From NCBI RefSeq assembly GCF_003330765.1, contig NZ_CP024902.1, positions 1,054,001 to 1,118,000 of the forward strand: DNA of 64,000 nucleotides, written 5' to 3'. This DNA is from Burkholderia pyrrocinia. GTDB lineage: Bacteria > Pseudomonadota > Gammaproteobacteria > Burkholderiales > Burkholderiaceae. The notes beneath the pieces are model-generated. The model worked only from the letters and a program-made list of their open reading frames with translations, had not been told where the DNA came from and searched no databases. Of this stretch, positions 9,397 through 17,478 are shown piece after piece. How positions within the stretch are numbered: position 1 is the first letter of the stretch; the number at the start of each line of letters is the position of its first letter. A program made the position numbers and the translations under genes.

Positions 9397-9600
9397 ATGG
9401 ATACCGGTATCGTGAAATGGTTTAACGATGCTAAAGGTTTCGGCTTTATTACGTCGGACAATGGCGGTGAAGATTTGTTTGCGCACTTTTCCGAAATCCG
9501 AATGGACGGCTTCAAGACGCTGAAGGAAAACCAGCGTGTTTCATTCGACGTGAAAGTCGGGCCGAAAGGCAAGCAGGCAGCGAATATCCAGGCGGTCTGA
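9397..9600 (+). CDS. Cold-shock protein (CspA family)
   Basis: 67-residue OB-fold RNA chaperone that binds single-stranded RNA/DNA. Both RNP motifs are intact: KGFGFI (residues about 13-18) and DLFAHF (about 26-31, the family's V-F-V-H-F position). It starts [19 protein letters not shown] and ends AANIQAV, typical of Burkholderia Csp proteins. The ribosome site GGGGAACGAAG precedes the ATG. Its promoter, structured leader and terminator make it a monocistronic unit. CspE-type proteins act as transcription antiterminators, so autoregulation through the hairpin in its own leader is possible. Confidence 0.96.
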   Translation: MDTGIVKWFNDAKGFGFITSDNGGEDLFAHFSEIRMDGFKTLKENQRVSFDVKVGPKGKQAANIQAV

Positions 9601-9627
9601 CGCGCCACGCATTGCCGATCACGTCCG

Positions 9628-9656
9628 GCCCCCGCATTGCGGGGGCTTTTTGTTTT
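9628..9656 (+). terminator. Intrinsic terminator after the cold-shock gene
   Basis: Stem GCCCCCG/CGGGGGC with loop CATTG, followed by TTTTTGTTTT. It lies 28 bp after the stop codon. Confidence 0.9.
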
Positions 9657-9741
9657 CCGGGGGCGGAACATTCCGGTCCGCACTGGCCGCGAACACGCAT
9701 GCCGGTGCATACTCACGGAAGCACCGTTTCCCTGTCTTTTC

Positions 9742-10869
9742 ATGTCCGATTCCCTTCCGTCCGATCCCGCCGGCGAACTGCCGCTCGTCTTCGTCGACCT
9801 TGAAACCACCGGCGGCTCGTCCGCCGAGCACCGCATCACCGAAATCGGCGTGGTCGAAATCGGCCCGCTCGGCGTGTCGACGTGGACGACGCTCGTCAAT
9901 CCGGGCCAGTCGATTCCACCGTTCATCCAGCAACTGACCGGCATTTCGGACGCGATGGTGCGCGATGCGCCGTCGTTCGCATCGCTCGCGCCGGCGCTAT
10001 TCGAGCGACTCGACGGCAAACTGTTCGTCGCGCACAACGCGAGCTTCGACCGCGGCTTCCTGCGTGCCGAATTCGAGCGCGCCGGCTTCGCATTCAATCC
10101 CGATGTGCTGTGTACTGTACGGTTGTCGCGCGCGCTGTTCCCGCGCGAATCGCGGCATGGGCTCGACGCATTGATCGAACGGCATGGCCTCGTCCCGGCT
10201 GCGCGCCACCGGGCGCTGGCGGATGCCGACCTGCTATGGCAGTTCTGGCGCCAGCTGCACGACATCGTGCCGCTCGAGCGGCTGCGCGACCAGATCGCGC
10301 GCACGACGCGCCACTTCCGTCTGGCCGGCGATCTGACCGAGGCCTGGCTCGATACCGCGCCCGCCGGGTGCGGCGCGTACGCGTTGTTCGGGGAGGGTGA
10401 CGAGGCGCTTTATGTCGGCCGCAGCGTGCGCGTGCGGCAGCGACTGCGCGCGCTGCTGACCGGCGAGCGCCGATCGTCGAAGGAAATGCGGCTTGCGCAG
10501 CAAGTGCGGCGCGTCGAATGGCGCGAGACCGGCAATGAGCTGGGCGCGATGCTCGCCGAAGCGCAATGGATCGCGCGGCTGCGCCCGTCGTACAACCGGC
10601 GCCCCGCGGCCGACACCGCCCGTGCAGGCGGTGTGCCCTGGCCGTTCGAAGGCGCCGTTGCATTCGAGGCGAACGGCGAGCGCCGCCTGTTTCATGTGAT
10701 CGACGGCTGGCGCTATCTCGGCTCGGCGGAATCGCTCGACGCGGCCGCGCGGCTGGTGGCCGACGGGACGGCCGGCACGTTCGAACCCTTCACCCATCGC
10801 TTGTTGCAGACGCATCTCGCGCGCGGCCTGCAGTTGATTCCGCTCGCTGCGCTTACGCTCGCGGGTTGA
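9742..10869 (+). CDS. DnaQ-like 3'-5' exonuclease fused to a GIY-YIG (UvrC-N/Cho-like) nuclease domain
   Basis: 375 residues. The N-terminal DEDDh exonuclease has Exo I VFVDLETTGG (Asp19, Glu21), Exo II VAHNASFDRGFL (about residue 92) and Exo III HRALADADLLWQFW (about residue 155). The C-terminal GIY-YIG module (about residues 210-300) shows GAYALFGEGDEALYVGRS, an arginine in VRQRL and a distal Glu in ELGAMLAEAQWI, ending RLRPSYNRRP. The same fusion is known as a DnaQ/UvrC-like protein in many proteobacteria and resembles DNA polymerase III epsilon joined to the Cho endonuclease; a DNA-repair role is inferred. The start at 9742 (MSDSLPSDPAGELP) is preferred over one 35 codons upstream that would overlap the csp terminator. 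Confidence 0.9.
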   Translation: MSDSLPSDPAGELPLVFVDLETTGGSSAEHRITEIGVVEIGPLGVSTWTTLVNPGQSIPPFIQQLTGISDAMVRDAPSFASLAPALFERLDGKLFVAHNASFDRGFLRAEFERAGFAFNPDVLCTVRLSRALFPRESRHGLDALIERHGLVPAARHRALADADLLWQFWRQLHDIVPLERLRDQIARTTRHFRLAGDLTEAWLDTAPAGCGAYALFGEGDEALYVGRSVRVRQRLRALLTGERRSSKEMRLAQQVRRVEWRETGNELGAMLAEAQWIARLRPSYNRRPAADTARAGGVPWPFEGAVAFEANGERRLFHVIDGWRYLGSAESLDAAARLVADGTAGTFEPFTHRLLQTHLARGLQLIPLAALTLAG

Positions 10870-10898
10870 GCGAGGCGGCGCGATCCGCGCCCGCTGCG

Positions 10899-11492
10899 TC
10901 AGCCGATCGCGCTTGCACCGCCGGCCGAGCAGACGTGCGACAGCGCGGTGTCGAGTGCTTGCGTCTGCGTGGAGTCATAGCGCGTGAGCGTCTTCCAGTT
11001 CGCGATGCTGCGCGCGAGCCGCGCCTGGCAATCGGGCGCATCGCGCAGCGGCGCGACCTGCGCGAGGCCCGCGAGCATTTTCTGCGTCAGTCGGTCGAGC
11101 GCCGGGCGTGTGCTGGTCGCGAGATCGGGCGGCGTGCCTTCGGGCGGCCGCGTCGCGCGCCATGTCGCGAACAGCGCGTTCTGCACGTCCTTGCTCGCGG
11201 TGATCTGATCCTCGAAGAACGTTCGGGCGAATGCCGGATCGACGCCGGCCTGTGCTGCGCGCTTCTCGACCGATGCGAGCAGTGCCGCTTCGCGCGGTCG
11301 GTCCTCGATTGCCTTGTGATTCGCCCATTTCCATCGCGCGACCGGTTCGGCGAGCGCGAGGCGCTGCGATGCGAGCGCGACGACGTTGGTGAGTGCGGTG
11401 TCGTCACCGTCTGCGCTGGCGATGCGCGGAGACGAAAAGAGGGCGACACCGAGCACGGCGACAGCGAGGCTGGCACGAATGGTTTGCTTCAT
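10899..11492 (-). CDS. Secreted (periplasmic) chorismate mutase, AroQ-gamma type
   Basis: 197 residues. A clear signal peptide MKQTIRASLAVAVLGVALFS ends near residue 27, so the enzyme is exported. The mature part follows the AroQ helical pattern: ALASQRLALAEPVARWKW (catalytic Arg, Lys), then a conserved I-x-D-x-x-R-E segment at IEDRPREAALLASV, and later FFEDQITASKDVQ. Two Cys (DCQARL and SHVCS) could form a disulphide. It converts chorismate to prephenate outside the cytoplasm, separate from the cytosolic PheA encoded at 55161. Periplasmic chorismate mutases occur in several pathogens; the physiological purpose is unclear. Confidence 0.85.
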   Translation of the reverse strand: MKQTIRASLAVAVLGVALFSSPRIASADGDDTALTNVVALASQRLALAEPVARWKWANHKAIEDRPREAALLASVEKRAAQAGVDPAFARTFFEDQITASKDVQNALFATWRATRPPEGTPPDLATSTRPALDRLTQKMLAGLAQVAPLRDAPDCQARLARSIANWKTLTRYDSTQTQALDTALSHVCSAGGASAIG

Positions 11493-11715
11493 CGGAACGA
11501 TCGGGAGAGCCGGGCGGGCCGGACGTGGAAAACCAGAAGGATAGACGAAGACAGTCGCGCGGCGTAGCGACGCGACAGGGGAATCAGCAGGCGAACTGAT
11601 CCGGCACCGTCAGGCTATTGCGGCCCGGGTGCGAGGCGAATTGCGCGCGATGCGCAGAGATGAACCGCACGATAGCGATGATCGACACGTGGCGGTTACA
11701 GAACCGGGCAGTCGT

Positions 11716-11862
11716 TCACTTCGGCGAGTACAGCTTGTGCTGCTCGTCGAAGAATGCCCGAACGTGCTCGGGCAATTCGGCGAGGAATTCCACGCCGACG
11801 GGTTCCGGATCCGGGCTCATCACTTGCTCGGGCGGTGGCATGCGAGTTGGTCTTTCGTCCAT
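11716..11862 (-). CDS. 48-residue hypothetical protein
   Basis: Short ORF starting MDERPTRMPPPEQVMSPDPE and ending FFDEQHKLYSPK. It has Pro/Glu-rich acidic composition and no membrane or signal segment. A ribosome site TGGAG stands 8 bases before the ATG and codon choice is normal for the genome, so I consider it a real gene. It is divergent from the DUF2946/TonB receptor operon and shares the short A/T-rich palindrome region 11878-11900 with it. I do not recognise a family. It could be a small regulator or accessory factor of that operon. Confidence 0.55.
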   Translation of the reverse strand: MDERPTRMPPPEQVMSPDPEPVGVEFLAELPEHVRAFFDEQHKLYSPK

Positions 11863-11877
11863 GGTCGTTTCTCCAGC

Positions 11878-11900
11878 AGGTTGGATAATTATCAACCTCG
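11878..11900. promoter_or_regulatory. A/T-rich palindrome between the 48-residue ORF and the DUF2946 operon
   Basis: Arms AGGTTG and CAACCT flank GATAATTATC, itself a 10-bp palindrome, with one unpaired base between the outer arms. On the minus strand GATAAT could also be the -10 of the small ORF. The site looks like an operator for a dimeric regulator; the GATAAT repeats recall Fur boxes but are shorter than the 19-bp consensus. Confidence 0.4.
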
Positions 11901-12026
11901 CGCTTGGATTTATGCCAGAGGCGAATCGTTAGATTTTGTCTCTGTTGTATTAACGGCACATGCGCTGTGATGCGAAGTGCGATGCCGACTATTGCATCCT
12001 GCTCGATCGGCAACAATCGGGCCGCT

Positions 12027-12035
12027 TGGTATACT
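12027..12035 (+). promoter_or_regulatory. Extended -10 element upstream of the DUF2946 operon
   Basis: TGGTATACT matches an extended -10 (TGN-TATACT) 26 bp before the DUF2946 start codon; no good -35 is seen. Confidence 0.4.
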
Positions 12036-12060
12036 TGCGCACACTTTTTCCTGGACCGCG

Positions 12061-12450
12061 ATGAAACGAACGACGCGCTGGATCGGCCTCGTATGGCTGG
12101 CGCTGGTACTGAACGTACTGTCGCCCGTCATCGGCTACGCGCGTCTTGCGTCGAGCGGCTCCGGCGAGCTCACGCTCGAATTGTGCAGTGCAGCGGGTGC
12201 TCGCCAGGTCGTGCTCGCGCAGGCGGGCGGCAATCGCGACACATCGTCGTTCGACCATGCCGGCGTGCCGCACTGCGTGTACTGCCCCGGCTTCGCGGCG
12301 AACGTGGCGCTCGGCACGAGCCTGCCCGCGATGCCGGGCTTCGTGCGGACGTTCGCCTACCGTGCGGCCGCCCCGGCCGTTCCCGATTTTCCCCGCAAGG
12401 GCATCCGTCTCGCGCAGCCGCGCGCCCCGCCTGAAAACACCCCGATCTGA
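12061..12450 (+). CDS. DUF2946-type exported Cys/His protein
   Basis: 129 residues: a signal peptide/membrane anchor MKRTTRWIGLVWLALVLNVL, then one Cys in LELCSAAGARQVVLAQ and a conserved HCVYC motif (about residues 78-82). This pattern is typical of DUF2946 proteins, which are often encoded next to TonB-dependent receptors and copper-handling genes. A metal-binding or metal-sensing role at the membrane is inferred from the Cys/His pair and the neighbours. First gene of a four-gene operon; 127 bp separate it from the receptor start. I chose the ATG at 12061 because it gives an export signal, which the upstream in-frame start does not. Confidence 0.8.
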   Translation: MKRTTRWIGLVWLALVLNVLSPVIGYARLASSGSGELTLELCSAAGARQVVLAQAGGNRDTSSFDHAGVPHCVYCPGFAANVALGTSLPAMPGFVRTFAYRAAAPAVPDFPRKGIRLAQPRAPPENTPI

Positions 12451-12577
12451 TTGATGTCGTCCGCGCGCCCCGGTGGCGCGCGTGCCGCCCGCGGCCGGGT
12501 CCGCGTGCCGCGCCGTCCGTGCGCGGCGCGCGCGCTCGCGTCCGGCGGCGTCCGATCATGTTTTCAGGAATTCACTC

Positions 12578-14941
12578 ATGTCGTCTACCTTCGTCGCGCG
12601 GCCGTCGCGCGGCCGGCTCGCGCTCGCATGCGCGGCCGCTTTCGCTTGGCCCGCCGCCCATGCGGCATCGACGGACGATGCACGCGCCGATGCCGCCGTC
12701 GGTGGCGTCGAGCGTCCCGCCGGTGCCACCGCGCCGGCTTCCGCGGTCGCAATCGTGCCGCCGGCACCGGCCGGCGATACGCTGACCGCCGTCAGCGTGA
12801 CCGCGCAGCGGCAACCCGTCGATCCGGATACGCCGGCCGTCGTCCAGTCGATCACGCGCGAGCAGATCGATGCGCACACCAACGTCACCACCGAGGACGC
12901 GCTGAAGTACGCGCCGAACCTGATGGTCCGCAAGCGCTATATCGGCGACCGCAACAGCGTGTTTGCGGGCCGTGACTTCAACGAACTGCAGAGTGCGCGC
13001 GGGCTCGTCTACGCCGACGGCGTGCTGCTGTCGAACCTGCTCGGCTCGAGCTATGCGTACCCGCCGCGCTGGTCGCTGATTCCGCCTGACGACATCGCGC
13101 GCGTCGACGTGCTTTATGGCCCCTTTTCCGCGCTGTATCCCGGCAACGCGATCGGCTCGACCGTGCTGCTCACGACACGCCGCCCGGAAAAGCTCGAGGC
13201 GTCGCTGTCGACGCAATTCTTTACGCAGCGCTACCACGACGGCTACGGATTCGCGGACAGCTTCGGCGGCAATCACCAGACCGCGCGGATTGCGAACCGC
13301 GTCGGCCGGTTCTGGTTCGCGCTGTCGCTCGACCGGCTGGAGAACAACGGTCAGCCGATGCAGTACGCGAGTCCCAATCCGGCCTACAACCCGAAGCTGG
13401 GCGCCGCCGTGCCCGTGACGGGCGCCGCGACCGACATCGGGCCCAACGGCAAGCCGCGGACGATCGTCGGTGCGCAGACGATCGAACGGACCGAGCAGCT
13501 CAACGAGACGGTCCGGATGGGTTACGCGTTCACCGACCACGTCGACGCGACGCTCACGCTCGGGCACTGGGAAAACCATTACCGGCAGCACGGCGAAACC
13601 TTCCTGCGCGATGCGGCCGGCAATCCGGTCTACGGCGGCAACGTGTCGATCGGCGGCCAGAACATGACTGTCGCGCCGAACGCGTTCGCGCCGCAGCGCG
13701 GCGACCAGGAGAACTGGCTGTACGCGCTCGGCCTGAACGGCCGGCTCGATTCCGGCTGGCGGCTGTCGGGCGTCGTATCTGCGTACGACGTGTCGCGCGA
13801 CGTGCTGCGCGCGGCGTCGACCGCGCAGGGCGGCGCGGGCACGCTGTTCCAGGGCGACGGCACGGGCTGGCGCACGCTCGACCTGAAGGCCGAGGCGCCG
13901 GAAGTGAAGGGGCACACGTTCACGTTCGGCTATCACTACGACAACTACTTCCTGCGCAACGTCACGTACAACACGGCCGACTGGCTGGCCGGGCCGACCA
14001 CGTCGCTGTCGAGCGTCTATCGCGGCGACACGCGCACGCAGGCGCTGTTCGCGCAGGACGCGTGGCGTTTCGCGCCGGGCTGGCTCGCGACGCTGGGGCT
14101 GCGCTACGAGCGCTGGGATGCATATGGCGGCGCGCTCGGCAACGCGACCGGCACGCTCGGCTATGCGGAGCGCAGCGCGAACGCGCTGTCGCCGAAAGTC
14201 GCGCTGCAATGGGACGCGACGGACATCTGGCGCTTCCGGCTGTCGTTCGCGACCGGCACGCGTTTCCCGACGGTCGGCGAGCTGTTCCAGGGCACGATCT
14301 CGAACAACGCGATCGTCAACAACAACCCGAACCTGCAGCCTGAAAAGGCGATCGACTGGGACTTCACGGCCGAACGCGACGTGGGCGTCGGTGTCGTGCG
14401 CGCCAGCGTGTTCCAGAGCGACCTGCGCGATTCGATCTACAGCCAGACGACGGCGTCGGGCGCGACGACCGTCACCAATATCTCGAACGTCGACCGCGTG
14501 CGCGTACGCGGCGTCGAACTCGCGTTCAGCGGCGAGAACGTCGGGCTGAAAGGGCTCGCGATCGACGCGAACGTGTCGGCGAGCAACGCGCAGATCCTCG
14601 CCGATGCCGCGAATCCCGCCTATGTCGGCTCGCGCTTTCCGCGTATTCCGCGCATGCGCGCGAACCTGCTCGCGTCGTATCGCTTCGACGAGCACTGGCT
14701 CGCGAGCGTCGGCGTTCGCTACTCGGGCCGTCAGTTCAACACGCTCGACAACAGCGACGTGAATCCGGATGTGTACGGCGGCACGAGTTCGTTCACGGTC
14801 GTCGACCTGAAGGCGCGCTACCGCTTCGACCGTCACTGGACCGCGTCGGTCGGCATCGACAACCTGACGGACCGCCGTTACTACGTGTTCCACCCGTATC
14901 CGGGCCGCACTTTCTATGGAGAACTGAAATGGTCGCTGTGA
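12578..14941 (+). CDS. TonB-dependent outer-membrane receptor
   Basis: 787 residues. A signal peptide (MSSTFVARPSRGRLALACAA... ending in AHA near residue 29) is followed by a TonB-box-like start TLTAVSVTAQR. The plug domain has VVQSITREQIDAHTNVTTED and DDIARVDVLYGPFSALYPGNAIG. A 22-strand barrel follows, with FATGTRFPTVGELFQG, NPNLQPEKAIDWDFTAE and the C-terminal IDNLTDRRYYVFHPYPGRTFYGELKWSL ending in a hydrophobic residue. Such receptors import metal chelates, vitamin B12 or other scarce ligands using TonB/ExbBD. Operon partners with Cys motifs favour a metal (copper or a metallophore complex). The next gene starts 13 bp before this stop. Confidence 0.92.
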   Translation: MSSTFVARPSRGRLALACAAAFAWPAAHAASTDDARADAAVGGVERPAGATAPASAVAIVPPAPAGDTLTAVSVTAQRQPVDPDTPAVVQSITREQIDAHTNVTTEDALKYAPNLMVRKRYIGDRNSVFAGRDFNELQSARGLVYADGVLLSNLLGSSYAYPPRWSLIPPDDIARVDVLYGPFSALYPGNAIGSTVLLTTRRPEKLEASLSTQFFTQRYHDGYGFADSFGGNHQTARIANRVGRFWFALSLDRLENNGQPMQYASPNPAYNPKLGAAVPVTGAATDIGPNGKPRTIVGAQTIERTEQLNETVRMGYAFTDHVDATLTLGHWENHYRQHGETFLRDAAGNPVYGGNVSIGGQNMTVAPNAFAPQRGDQENWLYALGLNGRLDSGWRLSGVVSAYDVSRDVLRAASTAQGGAGTLFQGDGTGWRTLDLKAEAPEVKGHTFTFGYHYDNYFLRNVTYNTADWLAGPTTSLSSVYRGDTRTQALFAQDAWRFAPGWLATLGLRYERWDAYGGALGNATGTLGYAERSANALSPKVALQWDATDIWRFRLSFATGTRFPTVGELFQGTISNNAIVNNNPNLQPEKAIDWDFTAERDVGVGVVRASVFQSDLRDSIYSQTTASGATTVTNISNVDRVRVRGVELAFSGENVGLKGLAIDANVSASNAQILADAANPAYVGSRFPRIPRMRANLLASYRFDEHWLASVGVRYSGRQFNTLDNSDVNPDVYGGTSSFTVVDLKARYRFDRHWTASVGIDNLTDRRYYVFHPYPGRTFYGELKWSL

Positions 14942-16185
14942 AGTCGTTCGTTGCAGGCTGCGCGATGTGGCTCGCGGCGCTGTCGCCAGCCGGCGCGCAC
15001 GATGCGCCGAAGGCCGCCGATCCGCACGCCGCGCATATGAGCATGCAGGCCGCGCCTGCCCAGCAGAAGCCGTCGCTCGCGACGGGCGCCGCGTTCGATG
15101 CGCGTCACCGGCTGTGGGTTGCGTGGGTCGAAGGCGCGCACGTCGTCGTCGCGCATTCCGACGACGCGGGCCGCACGCTGTCCGCGTCCGTCACCGTCAA
15201 CGCGATGCCGGAGCCGATCTACACGAGCGCCGAGAATCGCCCGAAGATCGCGACGAGTCCGGACGGGCGCGCGGTGTACGTGTCGTGGTCGATGCCGCTC
15301 GATGCGCCGTACACGGGCATGGTGCGCTTCTCGCGTTCGCTCGACGGCGGCGCGACCTGGAGCGTACCCGTTACCGTGCATCGCGACCGGCAGGCGATCA
15401 CGCACCGCTTCGACATGGTGACTGTCGATCCGGCCGGCAACATCGCGATCGCATGGATCGACAAGCGCGATCTCGTTGCGGCGAAGGCGGCGGGGCAGGC
15501 GTACGAAGGCGCGGCCGTTTACTACGCGGTGTCGCGCGACGGCGGCGCATCGTTCGAAGCCGAACGCAAGGTGACCGACCACACGTGCGAATGCTGCCGG
15601 ATCGCGATGGCGATCGATCCGGCCGGACGCATCGAGGCCGTGTGGCGCAACGTGTTCCCGGGGCAGATCCGCGATCATGCGCTCGCCGTGCTGCCCGTAT
15701 CGGCATCGGCGCCGGTCGTGCCGGTGCGCGCGACGTTCTCGAACTGGCACGTCGAGGCGTGCCCCGAGCACGGGCCGGCGCTGGCGATCACGCCGGACGG
15801 CATGCGCCATCTTGCATGGTTCGGCGTCGTCGATGGTCGTGCCGACGTGTTCTATTCGCGCATCGGCGCCGATGGCCAGCCGCGCGGCACGCCGTGGGCG
15901 TTCGGCGCGAATCCCGCGGTGCCCGGCGAGCAGGCGTCGCATGCGGCGCTCGTCGCGCGCGGCGACGTCGTGTGGCTCGCATGGAAGGCGTTCGATGGCG
16001 ACACGATGCAGATCAAGCTGCGCCGGTCGGATGATCGCGGCGAGCACTGGTCGGCGCCGCGCGTGATCGCGTCGACGTCGGGCGCGAGCGACAACCCGCA
16101 ACTGCTCGACGATGCGGGCCGCATCTATCTGTCGTGGCGCACGCGTAACGACGGCTATCGGCTGATCGCCGTGGAGGGGGCGTAA
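14929..16185 (+). CDS. Exported BNR/sialidase-like beta-propeller protein with Cys cluster
   Basis: 418 residues with a signal peptide (MVAVKSFVAGCAMWLAALSP, cleaved near AHA). A His/Met-rich linker HAAHMSMQ follows, then repeated Asp-box (BNR) motifs such as SHDDAGRT-like HSDDAGRTLS, SLDGGATWS, SRDGGASFE and SDDRGEHWS, diagnostic of a six-bladed sialidase fold. The sialidase catalytic Arg triad is not obvious. A CECC motif (HTCECCRIA) and a second Cys in EACPEHGP are conserved-looking and could bind metal. It overlaps the receptor by 13 bp and the thioredoxin-like gene by one base, so it is translationally coupled. Periplasmic metal-binding scaffold is an inference. Confidence 0.8.
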   Translation: MVAVKSFVAGCAMWLAALSPAGAHDAPKAADPHAAHMSMQAAPAQQKPSLATGAAFDARHRLWVAWVEGAHVVVAHSDDAGRTLSASVTVNAMPEPIYTSAENRPKIATSPDGRAVYVSWSMPLDAPYTGMVRFSRSLDGGATWSVPVTVHRDRQAITHRFDMVTVDPAGNIAIAWIDKRDLVAAKAAGQAYEGAAVYYAVSRDGGASFEAERKVTDHTCECCRIAMAIDPAGRIEAVWRNVFPGQIRDHALAVLPVSASAPVVPVRATFSNWHVEACPEHGPALAITPDGMRHLAWFGVVDGRADVFYSRIGADGQPRGTPWAFGANPAVPGEQASHAALVARGDVVWLAWKAFDGDTMQIKLRRSDDRGEHWSAPRVIASTSGASDNPQLLDDAGRIYLSWRTRNDGYRLIAVEGA

Positions 16186-16667
16186 TGAAACGGCTGATTG
16201 CGTTGATCGGCGTCGTGCTCGCGAGCCTGCCGGCGTGGGCCGGCGGCGAACTGCAGCCGCTGCGTGCGGCCGACGTCGCGCGGTTGTATGCGACGGCGCA
16301 CGAGCGGCCGCTGGCGGTCGAGATCTGGTCGCTCGATTGCGGATACTGTCGCGAGAACGCCGCGCACCTGGTCGCGTGGCAGCGCCGGCATCCGGAAGTG
16401 CAACTCGCGATGGTCGCGATGGATGCGTACGACGACAACGGTGCGGCGATCTCGCAGGCGCTCGCGCAGATGAACCTGCCGCCGCAGGTCGCGCAGTATG
16501 CGAACGCGGAGCCGATGCCCGAGCGTCTGCGGGCGGCGCTCGATGCGGGATGGAGAGGGGAAATGCCGCGCACCGTGTGGATCGGACGCGATGGCGCACG
16601 CGAAGCGCGCAGCGGATTACTGACGGCCGACGTGCTCGACGGCTGGCTGCAGCGCGCGAGGCACTGA
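16185..16667 (+). CDS. Periplasmic thioredoxin-like (TlpA-type) protein
   Basis: 160 residues with signal peptide MKRLIALIGVVLASLPAWAG. The thioredoxin fold contains the redox motif CGYC (in SLDCGYCRENAAHL, about residue 47) and the cis-Pro region PRTVWIGRDG. The stop of the upstream gene and this start overlap (TAATG). It may keep the CECC and HCVYC cysteines of the operon partners reduced for metal binding. The operon has no obvious terminator within the next 80 bp before the convergent GlsB-type gene. Confidence 0.85.
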   Translation: MKRLIALIGVVLASLPAWAGGELQPLRAADVARLYATAHERPLAVEIWSLDCGYCRENAAHLVAWQRRHPEVQLAMVAMDAYDDNGAAISQALAQMNLPPQVAQYANAEPMPERLRAALDAGWRGEMPRTVWIGRDGAREARSGLLTADVLDGWLQRARH

Positions 16668-16745
16668 AAAAATGGTGGCGCGCGGCGAACGGGCCGCGCG
16701 CCGGCCTGATGCGAAAACGCGCCCGAAGGCGCGTGGAGAGAGGCG

Positions 16746-17000
16746 TCAGGCCGCTCGCTTGAATAGCCGGATCACGAACAGCAGGATCACCGCGCCGACG
16801 ACCGCGACGATCACCGAACCGATGAAGCCGCTGCCGATGCTGATGCCGAGCAGCCCGGCGAGCCAGCCGCCGATCACCGCGCCGACGATCCCGACGATGA
16901 TGTCGACGATCAGCCCGAAGCCGCCGCCCTTGACGAGCAAGCCGGCAAGCCAGCCGGCAATCGCGCCGATGATGAGCCACATAATCAAACCATGAGCCAT
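16746..17000 (-). CDS. GlsB/YeaQ/YmgE-family small membrane protein
   Basis: 84 residues, nearly all hydrophobic: three segments rich in glycine (LIMWLIIGAIAGWLAGLLV, LIVDIIVGIVGAVIGGWLAG and FIGSVIVAVVGAVILLFVI) ending RLFKRAA. This is the transglycosylase-associated (YeaQ/YmgE) family, often stress-induced; no enzyme activity is established. The start at 17000 (MAHGLIMW) has an AGGAGAGG ribosome site just upstream; a start 19 codons earlier would add an unrelated basic peptide. Confidence 0.9.
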   Translation of the reverse strand: MAHGLIMWLIIGAIAGWLAGLLVKGGGFGLIVDIIVGIVGAVIGGWLAGLLGISIGSGFIGSVIVAVVGAVILLFVIRLFKRAA

Positions 17001-17265
17001 GGTGGTCCTCTCCTTGTGTTGAGTCGAAACGACCGGACGTCGGCAGTGCCGCCGCAAGCTGGATGAAGGCGGCAGTGCGACCCGCCGCGCCGCCCACGCA
17101 ATGTAACGCGATAGGCGGGTCAGAATCGTTAAGTAATGTTATGCACCCTTAACCGGATTTTCCAGGGAATTCGTCTGCTTACGGCGCGGCTCGTGCGCGG
17201 ACGATGCGTGGCGAAATGAATTTGTAAGAAATGACTGCCGGTGGAAATCATGTCGGCCATGAGCC

Positions 17266-17478
17266 TCATCGTGCGTGCGCCGATGCCGACATGCCCGCAT
17301 CGGGCAGTCCGTCGCTTGCGTCGGCGATCAGCCGTGCGACGGTCGCGGTATCGCCGATCGTCTCGATCGACAGCAGTGCGAAACGGGCGAGAAAGAGCGA
17401 CGCATCGGCTTCACCGATACGGGTCATCGTGCGGCACAGGTCGGTGTAGAGGGTGTCGCGTTCGGCATCCGTCATCAT
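17266..17478 (-). CDS. DUF2783 protein linked to the FAD hydroxylase
   Basis: 70 residues starting MMTDAERDTLYTDLCRTMTR and containing FLARFALLSIETIGD, the DUF2783 pattern. These small proteins are found almost only beside FAD-dependent aromatic hydroxylases of the MhpA type. A strong AGGAGA precedes the first of two adjacent ATG codons. The hydroxylase stop TGA overlaps that ATG, so the two are coupled. Function is unknown; a partner or stabilising subunit of the hydroxylase is plausible. Confidence 0.8.
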   Translation of the reverse strand: MMTDAERDTLYTDLCRTMTRIGEADASLFLARFALLSIETIGDTATVARLIADASDGLPDAGMSASAHAR

